Shown: positions 15,734 to 24,372 of the stretch, piece by piece
How the letters are laid out: each line of letters starts with the position of its first letter
Position numbering within the stretch: the first letter of the stretch is position 1
Origin: Candidatus Faecousia excrementipullorum
Lineage (GTDB): Bacteria; Bacillota; Clostridia; Oscillospirales; Oscillospiraceae
NCBI GenBank assembly: GCA_018712825.1
Contig: DVGG01000038.1
Span: forward strand, 1 to 64,000
Direction of reading: 5' to 3'
DNA length: 64,000 bases
The notes under the pieces: generated by a model
Database searches by the model: none
Told to the model about the DNA's origin: nothing
The model's input: the letters and a program-made list of their open reading frames with translations, nothing else
Program-made: the position numbers and the translations under genes

Positions 15734-16795
15734 ATGAGTATTGTATTTGCCATTTTATTCTTTAGCTTTTTAATCTTCATTCACGAGCTGGGACATTTTG
15801 TGGCGGCGAAGCTGTCCGGTGTCCGGGTAAATGAATTTGCCCTGTTCATGGGGCCGACGATTTTCAAGAAGCAGGTGGGGGAGACCACCTACTCCCTGCG
15901 GTGCATCCCCTTCGGCGGCTTCTGCGCCATGGAGGGTGAGGACGGGGACTCGGAGGACAGCCGGGCCTTCGGCAAGGCGGCCTGGTGGAAGCGGCTGATC
16001 ATTCTGGTGGCCGGTGCCGCCATGAACTTCATCGCCGGTATGCTGCTGCTCTTTTTCATCTTCCTGCCCAATGAGCAGTTTGTGGTGCCGGTCATCAGCC
16101 ACGCAGACCCGGGAAACACCGTAGTTTACGAGGAAGGCCTCCACGTGGGGGACCGGATTCTGGAAGTAAACGGAGAGAAAATCTATGTCTCCTCCGACTT
16201 TTCCATGCTCCTCTCCTTAAATCCCGGAGACACCTATGACATTCTGGTGGAGCGCCAGGGTCAGAAGGTGCTGCTGGATGATTTCAAGATGGAAACCCAT
16301 TTGTTTACCAATGAGGATGGTACCCAGTCGGAGCGGTACGGCATCAACTTTGAAACCGTCCCTGCCACTCTGGGGCAGACCCTGTCCTATTCCTGGAACA
16401 CCGGCATCAACATTGTGCGGACGGTGCGGCTGAGCCTGCAAATGCTGATAAGCGGCCAGGCAGGGCTCAAGGATATGACCGGCCCTGTGGGCATTGTGCA
16501 GATTATGTCCGACACGGCGGAGGCTTCCGCAACCGCCCTGGATGCCCTTCTCAATATGCTGTATTTCGGGGCCTTCATCTCCATCAACCTGGCGGTGATG
16601 AACCTGCTGCCCATCCCCGCCCTGGATGGCGGCCGGGTGGTGGGACTGCTGATTACCACCGCCATTGAGGCCGTGACCCGGAAGAAGGTCAACCCCAAGT
16701 ACGAGGGCTATATCCACGGAGCTGGTATGCTGCTGCTCCTGGGCCTCATGGCTGTGATTCTTTTCAAGGATGTATTTACGATTTTCAAGGGGTGA
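15734..16795 (+). CDS. rseP: RIP metalloprotease (RseP/RasP)
   Basis: 353-residue site-2 intramembrane zinc protease. The zinc-binding HELGH lies at residues 17-21 in the first membrane segment, a PDZ domain occupies the extracytoplasmic middle (HVGDRILEVNGEKI), and the second metal-binding LDGGRV motif (IPALDGGRVVG) is in the C-terminal membrane region. Such proteases cleave anti-sigma factors and signal peptides within the membrane. ATG 15734 follows GAGCGAGGCG. The dxr-rseP-ispG order is common in Clostridia; the substrate here is unknown. Confidence 0.94.
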   Translation: MSIVFAILFFSFLIFIHELGHFVAAKLSGVRVNEFALFMGPTIFKKQVGETTYSLRCIPFGGFCAMEGEDGDSEDSRAFGKAAWWKRLIILVAGAAMNFIAGMLLLFFIFLPNEQFVVPVISHADPGNTVVYEEGLHVGDRILEVNGEKIYVSSDFSMLLSLNPGDTYDILVERQGQKVLLDDFKMETHLFTNEDGTQSERYGINFETVPATLGQTLSYSWNTGINIVRTVRLSLQMLISGQAGLKDMTGPVGIVQIMSDTAEASATALDALLNMLYFGAFISINLAVMNLLPIPALDGGRVVGLLITTAIEAVTRKKVNPKYEGYIHGAGMLLLLGLMAVILFKDVFTIFKG

Positions 16796-16800
16796 ACACC

Positions 16801-17838
16801 ATGACAAGAAGAATAATGGTGGGAAGCGTTCCCATTGGCGGCGGTGCGCCGGTTGCCATTCAGTCCATGCTCAATACCAAGACCACGGACGTGGAAGGCT
16901 GCCTTGCCCAGATTGGAAGACTCCAGGCAGCAGGCTGCCAGATTGCCCGTCTGGCGGTGCCGGACAAAGCAGCAGCTGCTGCCTTCCGGGAGATTTGCGC
17001 AGAATCCCCCCTGCCTCTGGTGGCAGACATTCATTTTGACTATAAGCTGGCTATCGCCGCCGCAGAGGGGGGGGCTGCCAAAATCCGCATCAACCCCGGC
17101 AACATCGGCGGGGACGACCGGGTGCAGGCGGTGGTGGAGGTGTGCAAGGAGAAGCATATCCCCATCCGCATCGGCGTCAACGGGGGCAGCCTGGACAAAA
17201 AGCTTTTGGAAAAATACGGCCACCCCACGGCGGAAGCCCTGGTGGAAAGTGCCTTTTCCCACCTGGAGCTGCTGGAAAAGCAGGGCTTTTACGATACCTG
17301 CGTGTCCATGAAGTCCTCCACCGTCCCCACCATGGTGGCAGCTGCCAGGCTGTTCCGCAGCCGATGTGACTACCCCCTGCATATCGGCGTGACGGAAACC
17401 GGCCCGGTGCGGATGGGCATGATCAAGTCCGCCATGGGCATCGGTGCCCTGCTTTTGGACGGAATCGGCGATACCATCCGGGTGAGCCTTACCGACGACC
17501 CGGTGGAGGAGGTCTACGCTGCCAAGGATATTTTGAAAGCGGCAGGGCTGCGGAAGGAAGGGGTCAACATCATCTCCTGCCCCACCTGCGGCAGAACGAA
17601 AATTGATTTGATTGGCCTGGTAAACCAGGTGGATGGGGCACTGAAGGACTGCCAAAAGCCCATTACCGTGGCGGTGATGGGATGCATCGTCAACGGCCCG
17701 GGAGAGGCCCGGGAGGCAGACATCGGCATCGCCGGGGGCGACGGCTGCGGCATGCTCTTTGAAAAGGGACAGCAGATTGCGAAGCTCCCTTATGACGAGC
17801 TGCTGCCGGCCCTTTTGAAGCGTATCCAGGAACTTTGA
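16801..17838 (+). CDS. ispG: 4-Hydroxy-3-methylbut-2-enyl diphosphate synthase (flavodoxin)
   Basis: 345-residue IspG (GcpE), a [4Fe-4S] enzyme of the MEP pathway that reductively opens methylerythritol cyclodiphosphate. Visible features: VPIGGGAPVAIQSMLNTKTTD at the N-terminus (TIM-barrel start; 20-residue core shown in part), ADIHFDYKLA, INPGNIGG, and the cluster-binding cysteines in SCPTCGR and VMGCIVNGPGEA. ATG 16801 is preferred to the in-frame GTG 16792, which overlaps the rseP stop, because AAGGGG is 9 bases before it. It needs electrons, for which a ferredoxin or flavodoxin would serve. Confidence 0.96.
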   Translation: MTRRIMVGSVPIGGGAPVAIQSMLNTKTTDVEGCLAQIGRLQAAGCQIARLAVPDKAAAAAFREICAESPLPLVADIHFDYKLAIAAAEGGAAKIRINPGNIGGDDRVQAVVEVCKEKHIPIRIGVNGGSLDKKLLEKYGHPTAEALVESAFSHLELLEKQGFYDTCVSMKSSTVPTMVAAARLFRSRCDYPLHIGVTETGPVRMGMIKSAMGIGALLLDGIGDTIRVSLTDDPVEEVYAAKDILKAAGLRKEGVNIISCPTCGRTKIDLIGLVNQVDGALKDCQKPITVAVMGCIVNGPGEAREADIGIAGGDGCGMLFEKGQQIAKLPYDELLPALLKRIQEL

Positions 17839-17845
17839 GGAAATT

Positions 17846-20800
17846 ATGGAAAACACAACCCTGTTTTTGAATATGTTTCCGGACTTTGCGCCGCCTGAGG
17901 CACTGCTTCCAGTGCTTTCTCAGGCGGCCATTGTGGCAGGGGAAATCGACCCGGTGAAACGGGGTGTTTCCCTGGTGCTCCACACGGAAAACTACATCCC
18001 CCAGTGGGAACTGGATGGGGTGGCCCAGGCGGTGGCAGGGCTGTACGGACTGGAAAGCCTCCACCTGCAGGCGGTGCATCCAGCCTCCCAGTTGACGAAA
18101 ATCCACCCCCGGGAGCTTATGGAGCTGTTTGTCCGGGAGGATTCCCTGAGCCGGGCGGCTTTAGCCGGGGCCGGGTGGCGCTGGGAGGGGAACACCCTCC
18201 ACATCCAGCTCCGGGCTAATGGAAAAAAGGCTTTGGAAGCCTGCGTCCCCGGGGTGTGCCGGAGCCTGGGGGAGCGGTTTGCCGCCCAGGCCCAGGTGGA
18301 AATCCACTGCGGTGAGAACCTGGAAGGGGCGCAGCTCTATGCTGCCATGGAGCAAATGCGCCAGAACATGATGGAGTCAATCCCTCAGCCCGGCGGCAAG
18401 GCACCGGAGAAGCCCCAGTCCCAGCCTCAGCAGACCCAACAGTCCCAGACCATCTACGGAAAGCCCTTCCAGGGCAAACCCATCCCCATGTCGGAGGTGG
18501 ATTTGAACCAGGGCTTTGTGATTGTGGAGGGCAAGGTGTTCCATGTGGAGCACAAGGAGCTGAAGAAGAACAACGCCTGGGTGATTAACTTTGACATGAC
18601 CGACTACACCGGCTCCGTCCGGGTGAACCGCTACATGGACAACAACGAGGCCAAGCCCATTCTGGAGGCCATCCGGGAGGGTTCGGTGATTCAGGTAAAG
18701 GGCAAGCCCACGGAAAACCGATACGACAACGAAATGGTGCTAAAGCCCTTCGGCATCATGCCCGGCTCCATGCCCAAGCGGCAGGATACGGCTACGGAAG
18801 GGAAGCGGGTGGAGCTGCACCTGCACACCACCATGAGCAATATGGACGCCCTGACCAACACAGCGGAGGCGGTGAAGCAGGCGGCAGCCTGGGGACACCG
18901 GGCCATCGCCATCACCGACCACGGCTGTGTCCAGTCCTTCCCCGATGCCATGAAGGCCGCCGCCAAGGCCAAGGTGGCAGGCACCGAGGAGAACATCAAG
19001 ATTCTCTATGGCTGCGAAGGGTATTATGTCAACGACGTGGACGACCGGGTGGTGGTTCATGGTTCCGGGGACATGGAATTTGACGGAGAGTACGTGGCCT
19101 TTGACCTGGAGACCACCGGCCTGTCCTCCCAGAAGGACGAGATTATCGAAATCGGCGCCGTGCGGATGCAAGGCGGCAAGGAGCTGGACCGGTTCCAGAC
19201 CTTCGTGAACCCGGGAAGACGCCTGGAGCAGAAAATCGTGGAGCTGACAGGCATCACCGATGCCATGCTGGCAGATGCTCCCAGTATTGAAACCGTTCTG
19301 CCGGAATTTCTGGAATTTGTGGGAGACCGGGTGCTGGTTGCCCACAATGCAGACTTTGACACGGGCTTCATCCGGGAGGCCTGCCGGAAACAGGGCCTGC
19401 CCTACGGCTTTACCTCCGTGGATACCCTGATTCTCTCCCAGAACCTGCTGCCCCACCTGAACAAATTCAAGCTGGATGTGGTGTCCAACGCCCTGAGCCT
19501 GCCGGACTTCAACCACCACCGGGCAGGAGACGATGCAGTCACCTGCGGCCTCATCTTCCACAAGCTGACGGACAAGCTCCGGGAGCTGGAGCTTTCCCGG
19601 CTTCAGGAGATCAACCCGGCCATGATGGGTCTGCGCTCCCAGAGCCGGCTGGATAACCGCCACGCCCGGCACATTATCCTCTTTGCCAAGAATCAGGTGG
19701 GTCTGCGGAACCTGTACCACCTGATTTCCGATGCCAACCTCAAATACTTCAAGCGGGTGCCCCGGATTCCCAAGTCGGAGCTTCTGCGGTACCGGGAGGG
19801 CCTGATTATCGGCTCCGCCTGTGAGGCAGGCGAGATGTTCCAGGCGATTCTGGACAACAAGTGCGAGGACGAGGTAAAGCGGCTGGCGGAGTTTTACGAT
19901 TTCCTGGAGGTTCAGCCTTTGGCAAACAATGCCTTTATGCTGGCCAAGGGGATTGTCCAGACGGAAGAGGAGATGCGGGAATTCAACCGGAAGATTGTCC
20001 GCCTGGGGCAGGCTCTGGGCAAGCCTGTGGTAGCCACCGGCGACGTCCACTTTCTCAACCCGGAGGACGAGATCTTCCGCCACATCCTCCTGGCCACCAA
20101 GGGCTTCGAGGACTGCGACCGGAGTAACCCCCTGTACTTCCGCACCACCGACGATATGCTCCGGGAGTTTTCCTACTTAGGGGAGGAAAAGGCCAGGGAG
20201 ATTGTCATTACCAACCCCAATTTGATTGCGGATATGTGCGAGACCCTTCGCCCGGTGCCCCACAACCTGTTTGCACCCAAGATTGAAAACTCCGTGGAGG
20301 ATTTGAAGAGCCTGGTGTACGGCAAAATGCACCGGCTCTACGGAGAAAATCCCCCGGAGCTGATTACCAAGCGGGTGGAGACGGAGCTCCACGATATCAT
20401 CAGCTGTCACTACGATGTGATTTATATGTCCGCCCAGAAACTGGTGCAAAACTCCCTGGAGCATGGGTATCTGGTAGGTTCCCGTGGTTCCGTAGGCTCC
20501 TCCATCGTTGCCTATATGTCCGGCATCACGGAGGTAAACTCCTTCCCGCCCCACTACCGCTGTCCCAACCCGGATTGCAAGTACACCACCTTTGAGGTGC
20601 CCAAGGGCTGTGCCTGCGGCGCAGACCTTCCCGATGCAGTGTGCCCCAAGTGCGGAGCCACCTTTGAAAAGGACGGCTTCAACATCCCCTTCGAGACCTT
20701 CCTGGGCTTCGGCGGCGACAAGGTGCCGGATATCGACCTGAACTTCTCCGGCGAGTACCAGTCCCGGGCCCACGCCTACTGTGTGGAAATGTTCGGAAAA

Positions 20801-22153
20801 TCCCACGTTTTCCGGGCAGGCACCGTGGGTACGGTGGCGGAAAAGACCGCCTTCGGCTATGTGAAAAAGTACCTTTCCGAGCGGGGCAAGCACGTGGGCA
20901 AGGCGGAGGAAATGCGTCTGGCCGCCGGCTGTGTGGGTGTCCGCCGTACCACCGGCCAGCACCCCGGGGGCCTGGTGGTTATCCCCCAGGAGAACGAAAT
21001 CTGGGACTTCTGCCCGGTGCAGCACCCGGCGGACGACCCCAACTCCGACCAGATTACCACCCATTTTGAATACCACTCCATGGAGGAAAACCTCCTGAAG
21101 CTGGACATGCTGGGTCACGATGACCCCACCATGATTCGGATGATGGAGGACGTGACCGGAGTGGATGCCAAGACCATCCCCTTAGATGACAAGGACACCA
21201 TGTCCATCTTCACCACCTCCCGGGTGCTGGGCTACGAGGATGACCCCATCTTAGGCCCCACGGGCGCTGTTGCCATCCCGGAGTTCAACACCCACTTTAC
21301 AAGAGGGATGCTGATGGATACCCTGCCCACCCGGTTTGATACCCTGGTGCGGCTTTCCGGCTTCTCCCACGGCACGGATGTGTGGCTGGGCAACGCCAAG
21401 GACCTGATTCTCTCCAAAACCGCCACGGTAGACAGCACCATCGGCTGTCGTGACGATATTATGACCTACCTGATTTCCTGCGGTATGCCGGAAAAGCGCT
21501 CCTTCAAAATCATGGAGGCGGTGCGAAAGGGCAGAGGCCTGCCGGAAGGGGCGGAGGAGGAAATGCGGGAGGCAGGGGTGCCGGAGTGGTACATCGGCTC
21601 CTGTAAGAAAATCAAGTACCTGTTCCCCAAAGCCCATGCGGTGGCCTACGTTATGATGGCCTTCCGGATTGCCTGGTTCAAGGTGCACCACCCCCTGGCC
21701 TTCTATGCGGCCTACTTCTACCGCAGAAGCCAGAAGGGCGGCTTTGACGCGGTGCTGATGACCGGGGGTATCGAGGCGGTAAAGGCCAATATCCAGGCCA
21801 TCAACCAAAACGAGGAGGCGACGGACAAGGACGAGGATTTGCTCACCACATTGGAAGTGGTATACGAGTATTACCTCCGGGGCTTTGACTTTTTGCCCAT
21901 TGACCTGTACGAAAGCCACGCCACCAAGTTCTTGATCAAGGACGGTAAGATTCTGCCCCCCTTCGTGGCCATCTCCGGACTGGGGGAAAGCGCCGCCTGG
22001 GATTTGGTGCGGGGCAGAGAGGGTAAGCACTTCCTCTCCATCGAGGAAGTGGCGGCAGCCTGTCCCAAGGTATCCAAAACCCATATGCAGATGCTGGGGC
22101 AAGCCGGCGCCTTCGGCGACCTGCCGGACACCAGCCAGGTAAGTCTGTTCTAA
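17846..22153 (+). CDS. polC: DNA polymerase III alpha subunit, Gram-positive type
   Basis: 1435-residue PolC, the replicative polymerase of Firmicutes with a built-in proofreading exonuclease. Order of parts: N-terminal domain, OB fold (about 215-300), PHP domain starting HLHTTMSNMDALT (about 327), the inserted DEDD exonuclease with AFDLETTGLSSQKDEIIEIG (about 415) and HNADFDTGF, a resumed PHP region, a four-cysteine zinc site (CPNPDCKYTTF...CPKCG, about 910-945), and the palm with PDIDLNFSGEYQ, then fingers. Full length, matching Bacillus PolC. ATG 17846 follows GAGGAAATT, 7 bases after the ispG stop. Confidence 0.98.
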   Translation: MENTTLFLNMFPDFAPPEALLPVLSQAAIVAGEIDPVKRGVSLVLHTENYIPQWELDGVAQAVAGLYGLESLHLQAVHPASQLTKIHPRELMELFVREDSLSRAALAGAGWRWEGNTLHIQLRANGKKALEACVPGVCRSLGERFAAQAQVEIHCGENLEGAQLYAAMEQMRQNMMESIPQPGGKAPEKPQSQPQQTQQSQTIYGKPFQGKPIPMSEVDLNQGFVIVEGKVFHVEHKELKKNNAWVINFDMTDYTGSVRVNRYMDNNEAKPILEAIREGSVIQVKGKPTENRYDNEMVLKPFGIMPGSMPKRQDTATEGKRVELHLHTTMSNMDALTNTAEAVKQAAAWGHRAIAITDHGCVQSFPDAMKAAAKAKVAGTEENIKILYGCEGYYVNDVDDRVVVHGSGDMEFDGEYVAFDLETTGLSSQKDEIIEIGAVRMQGGKELDRFQTFVNPGRRLEQKIVELTGITDAMLADAPSIETVLPEFLEFVGDRVLVAHNADFDTGFIREACRKQGLPYGFTSVDTLILSQNLLPHLNKFKLDVVSNALSLPDFNHHRAGDDAVTCGLIFHKLTDKLRELELSRLQEINPAMMGLRSQSRLDNRHARHIILFAKNQVGLRNLYHLISDANLKYFKRVPRIPKSELLRYREGLIIGSACEAGEMFQAILDNKCEDEVKRLAEFYDFLEVQPLANNAFMLAKGIVQTEEEMREFNRKIVRLGQALGKPVVATGDVHFLNPEDEIFRHILLATKGFEDCDRSNPLYFRTTDDMLREFSYLGEEKAREIVITNPNLIADMCETLRPVPHNLFAPKIENSVEDLKSLVYGKMHRLYGENPPELITKRVETELHDIISCHYDVIYMSAQKLVQNSLEHGYLVGSRGSVGSSIVAYMSGITEVNSFPPHYRCPNPDCKYTTFEVPKGCACGADLPDAVCPKCGATFEKDGFNIPFETFLGFGGDKVPDIDLNFSGEYQSRAHAYCVEMFGKSHVFRAGTVGTVAEKTAFGYVKKYLSERGKHVGKAEEMRLAAGCVGVRRTTGQHPGGLVVIPQENEIWDFCPVQHPADDPNSDQITTHFEYHSMEENLLKLDMLGHDDPTMIRMMEDVTGVDAKTIPLDDKDTMSIFTTSRVLGYEDDPILGPTGAVAIPEFNTHFTRGMLMDTLPTRFDTLVRLSGFSHGTDVWLGNAKDLILSKTATVDSTIGCRDDIMTYLISCGMPEKRSFKIMEAVRKGRGLPEGAEEEMREAGVPEWYIGSCKKIKYLFPKAHAVAYVMMAFRIAWFKVHHPLAFYAAYFYRRSQKGGFDAVLMTGGIEAVKANIQAINQNEEATDKDEDLLTTLEVVYEYYLRGFDFLPIDLYESHATKFLIKDGKILPPFVAISGLGESAAWDLVRGREGKHFLSIEEVAAACPKVSKTHMQMLGQAGAFGDLPDTSQVSLF

Positions 22154-22170
22154 AAGAAAGGAGCATACCC

Positions 22171-22542
22171 ATGGAGCAAAACCACAAAGAGATTTTTCAT
22201 CAGCTCAGGAAGGAAGCCTGGAAGCAGCTTCCCCTCCATCCCCAGGCAGAGCAGGTGAACGTGGTGCAGACAGAAAAGGGGAATGTGTACAGCGTTGCCC
22301 TGCCGGATGCGATAAATGCCCAAAAGGAACTGGAAAGCTTCTTTGGAATGCTCCGGGAGAAGGATGACTGCCGGGTAAGCCATGTAGTAGCTATGTGGAG
22401 TACTGGCGGTGCAGAAATCCCCTCCTTTGCCTTCCGAAAGGGACTGCTGGAGCTGGATGCCGGAAACGGGGAAACCCTGATGCTTCTGGCAGAAGCACCG
22501 GACCTGTATTACAAGGCTTTGCACTACTCCATGCCGGGATAG
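22171..22542 (+). CDS. Hypothetical protein after polC
   Basis: A 123-residue soluble protein that I do not recognise. It has no signal peptide or membrane segment. A Lys/Gln/Glu-rich N-terminal helix (NHKEIFHQLRKEAWKQL) is followed by alternating strands (NVYSVALPD, VVAMWSTGGAEIPSFAFRKG, LMLLAE). AAAGGAG precedes ATG 22171, 17 bases after the polC stop, so it is probably the last gene of the polC operon. Its coding style matches its neighbours, which supports it being real. A convergent terminator follows. Confidence 0.75.
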   Translation: MEQNHKEIFHQLRKEAWKQLPLHPQAEQVNVVQTEKGNVYSVALPDAINAQKELESFFGMLREKDDCRVSHVVAMWSTGGAEIPSFAFRKGLLELDAGNGETLMLLAEAPDLYYKALHYSMPG

Positions 22543-22552
22543 AAGGAAAATA

Positions 22553-22598
22553 CAACCCCCATTTGCACGACCCTCAGAGGCAGAGCAAATGGGGGTTG
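22553..22598. terminator. Terminator between the polC operon and spmB
   Basis: Stem CAACCCCCATTTGC/GCAAATGGGGGTTG (14 bp) with an 18-base loop. On the minus strand it is followed by a T-rich tract (TATTTTCCTTC), so it chiefly serves spmB; it may also stop plus-strand transcripts. Confidence 0.75.
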
Positions 22599-22599
22599 C

Positions 22600-23106
22600 T
22601 TACAGCCAATTTGCCGTTAGAGAGGCCATGAAAAAGCCTACAAAATCCGCCAGGAGGGCCGCAAGAAGGGTGTAGCGGGTCTTTTGAATCCCGGCGGCCC
22701 CAAAGTATACGCTGATGGTGTAGAAGGTGGTCTCCGTAGAGCCAAGCATGATGGCGGCGGTTCTGCCCACCAGAGAGTCAGGGCCGTACTCGGCCATCAA
22801 CTCCGCCCCCACCCCCAGGGCGGCGCTGCCGCTGATAGGCCGCACCAGTACCAAAAGGGCGGTTTCGGGAGGAATCCCAAAGAAGGAGAATACCGGGGAA
22901 AGCCAATTCCCCAGAACCTCCATAGCCCCGGAGGCCCGGAGCATGGAAACGGCGGTGAGAAGCATCACAAGAGCCGGCACCAGGGTAATGAGCAGCTGTA
23001 ACCCCTCCGCCCCGCCGGTGAGGAGCAGATTGTAGGCGTTTTCCTTTTTCCGAAGGGCAAAGGCGGTGGCCAGCAGAAGAATCAGGGGCACAATATAGTC
23101 AATCAT
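22600..23106 (-). CDS. spmB: Spore maturation protein B
   Basis: 168-residue membrane protein of the SpmB/nucleoside-recognition family, needed in Bacillus for full spore core dehydration. It has about four hydrophobic segments with conserved stretches VLVRPISGSAALGVGAELM and MLGSTETTFYTISVYFG. Its start (ATG 23106, after AAAGGTG) overlaps the end of spmA by 8 bases, so the pair is translationally coupled. It implies a sporulating ancestry; whether the organism still forms spores cannot be judged from the window. Confidence 0.95.
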   Translation of the reverse strand: MIDYIVPLILLLATAFALRKKENAYNLLLTGGAEGLQLLITLVPALVMLLTAVSMLRASGAMEVLGNWLSPVFSFFGIPPETALLVLVRPISGSAALGVGAELMAEYGPDSLVGRTAAIMLGSTETTFYTISVYFGAAGIQKTRYTLLAALLADFVGFFMASLTANWL

Positions 23107-23677
23107 CCGGCCACACCTTTCCCAGCAGCCAGGCGGCGGTGACCCCGGCTCCGGCAGAGCAAAGGCTGGTCACCCACACCGCCGGGAGGATGTCGAAGGG
23201 GCTGGCACTTCCCGCTGCGGCCCGGACGGCAGCCACGGTGGTGGGAATCAGCTGAATGGAGGCGGTGTTCAGCACAATCAGGCGGCACAGCTGATTGTTG
23301 GCGGTGGTTCTGCCTCCTGCCAGCCGCCGGGCGGCCTGAACGCCTAAGGGAGTGGCGGCATTTCCCAGCCCCAGAAGATTGGCACAAACATTGCCGCTGA
23401 GATACCCGGAAAGCACCGGGTCTTTTTTTGTGTCCGGGAACAGCCGCCCCAGAAGGGGGGACAGGAGCCTTGCCAGAACCCCGGTGATTCCCGCCTTTTC
23501 CATCAGCTTTCCCACCCCGGACCAAAGGCACAGGGCTCCTGCCATGGAGACAGACAAGGTAATCCCATCCTGAGCCCCCTTGGCCACCGCCTCCGACAGG
23601 GCCCCCCCGGTACCCTCCGCCAGGGAAAAACCCAGAGAGATTCCCACCAGCCCCAAAAAAATCCAGCTCATCACCAT
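23099..23677 (-). CDS. spmA: Spore maturation protein A
   Basis: About 192-residue membrane protein, SpmA, partner of SpmB. Conserved segments: GLGNAATPLGVQAARRL, SGNVCANLLGLGN and LIVLNTASIQLIPTTV. Three in-frame ATGs lie close together (23683, 23677, 23671); AGGAGG is 7 bases before 23677, so that one is used. A terminator hairpin of the preceding minus-strand gene lies upstream, so spmAB needs its own promoter. Confidence 0.93.
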   Translation of the reverse strand: MVMSWIFLGLVGISLGFSLAEGTGGALSEAVAKGAQDGITLSVSMAGALCLWSGVGKLMEKAGITGVLARLLSPLLGRLFPDTKKDPVLSGYLSGNVCANLLGLGNAATPLGVQAARRLAGGRTTANNQLCRLIVLNTASIQLIPTTVAAVRAAAGSASPFDILPAVWVTSLCSAGAGVTAAWLLGKVWPDD

Positions 23678-23730
23678 GTCCATCCCTCCTCCCCAAAGAC
23701 TATGCCGGGGACAGGACAAACATAACCAAT

Positions 23731-23757
23731 AACAGCCTGCCGGGGTGGCAGGCTGTT
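23731..23757 (-). terminator. Terminator of the small membrane-protein gene
   Basis: Perfect 11-bp stem AACAGCCTGCC/GGCAGGCTGTT with a 5-base loop, directly after the stop of the minus-strand gene at 23759 and followed on that strand by ATTGGTTATGTTT. Confidence 0.75.
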
Positions 23758-23758
23758 G

Positions 23759-24253
23759 TCATTCTATTTCAAAATATTCCCCAGTGATGGGCTGAAAGAA
23801 TACCACTGTTTGGTCGCCGGAGGCATTATGGGTGCAGCGAAGCACATAGCCCTTATCTACCAGCAGATTCAAAGGCTCTGCGGTGTCCATCACCCGATAA
23901 TCGGGATTGGGTGCGGCAGTTACAGTTTCTTCCTGCGCCATAACATGCTGTGCGGCTTGGGCAAGGGTGTATCTGGGAAGATTCCCCCAGAAAATACCCA
24001 CCGCCAGAAGGTTTGCCAGAAGAACAGCCAGCACGGGCAAAAGCTGCCGCCGGGGCTTTTTCCGGAGCAGATACCAGCTGACCCAACCCCCAAGGATTAC
24101 CACGCAGGAAAAAACACCTACACTGACTACCCCGGCATAAAGGTTCAAATTGATAAACAGAATGGCAAGAAAAACTGCAAGGGAGCATACAAAGGGCAAA
24201 AGCCCCCTGACAATCCGGAAGCCCTTTCCTGACTGGGCGCTGACATGGGACAT
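23759..24253 (-). CDS. Hypothetical small membrane protein
   Basis: A 164-residue protein with three probable membrane segments (IVRGLLPFVCSLAVFLAILF, AGVVSVGVFSCVVILGGWVSW and LLPVLAVLLANLLAVGIFWG) followed by a roughly 65-residue extracytoplasmic or cytoplasmic C-terminal domain (RYTLAQAAQHVMAQEE ... GDQTVVFFQPITGEYFEIE). ATG 24253 follows GGGGAGG with proper spacing; the upstream in-frame ATG at 24277 does not. It is monocistronic with its own terminator. I do not recognise the family. Confidence 0.7.
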   Translation of the reverse strand: MSHVSAQSGKGFRIVRGLLPFVCSLAVFLAILFINLNLYAGVVSVGVFSCVVILGGWVSWYLLRKKPRRQLLPVLAVLLANLLAVGIFWGNLPRYTLAQAAQHVMAQEETVTAAPNPDYRVMDTAEPLNLLVDKGYVLRCTHNASGDQTVVFFQPITGEYFEIE

Positions 24254-24339
24254 TGTTTCCTGCCTCCCCAATTTCATTTGGCTTCAGCATAGCACAGGAT
24301 GTGGTTTTCTGCTATCATCCCAGGGTAAAGAATATGTAA

Positions 24340-24369
24340 AAACGCTGCCAAATTTCCTTGGCAGCGTTT
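24340..24369 (-). terminator. Terminator of the rsmI unit
   Basis: Perfect 12-bp stem AAACGCTGCCAA/TTGGCAGCGTTT with loop of 6, just past the rsmI stop; minus strand continues TTTACATATT. Confidence 0.8.
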
Positions 24370-24372
24370 CGT

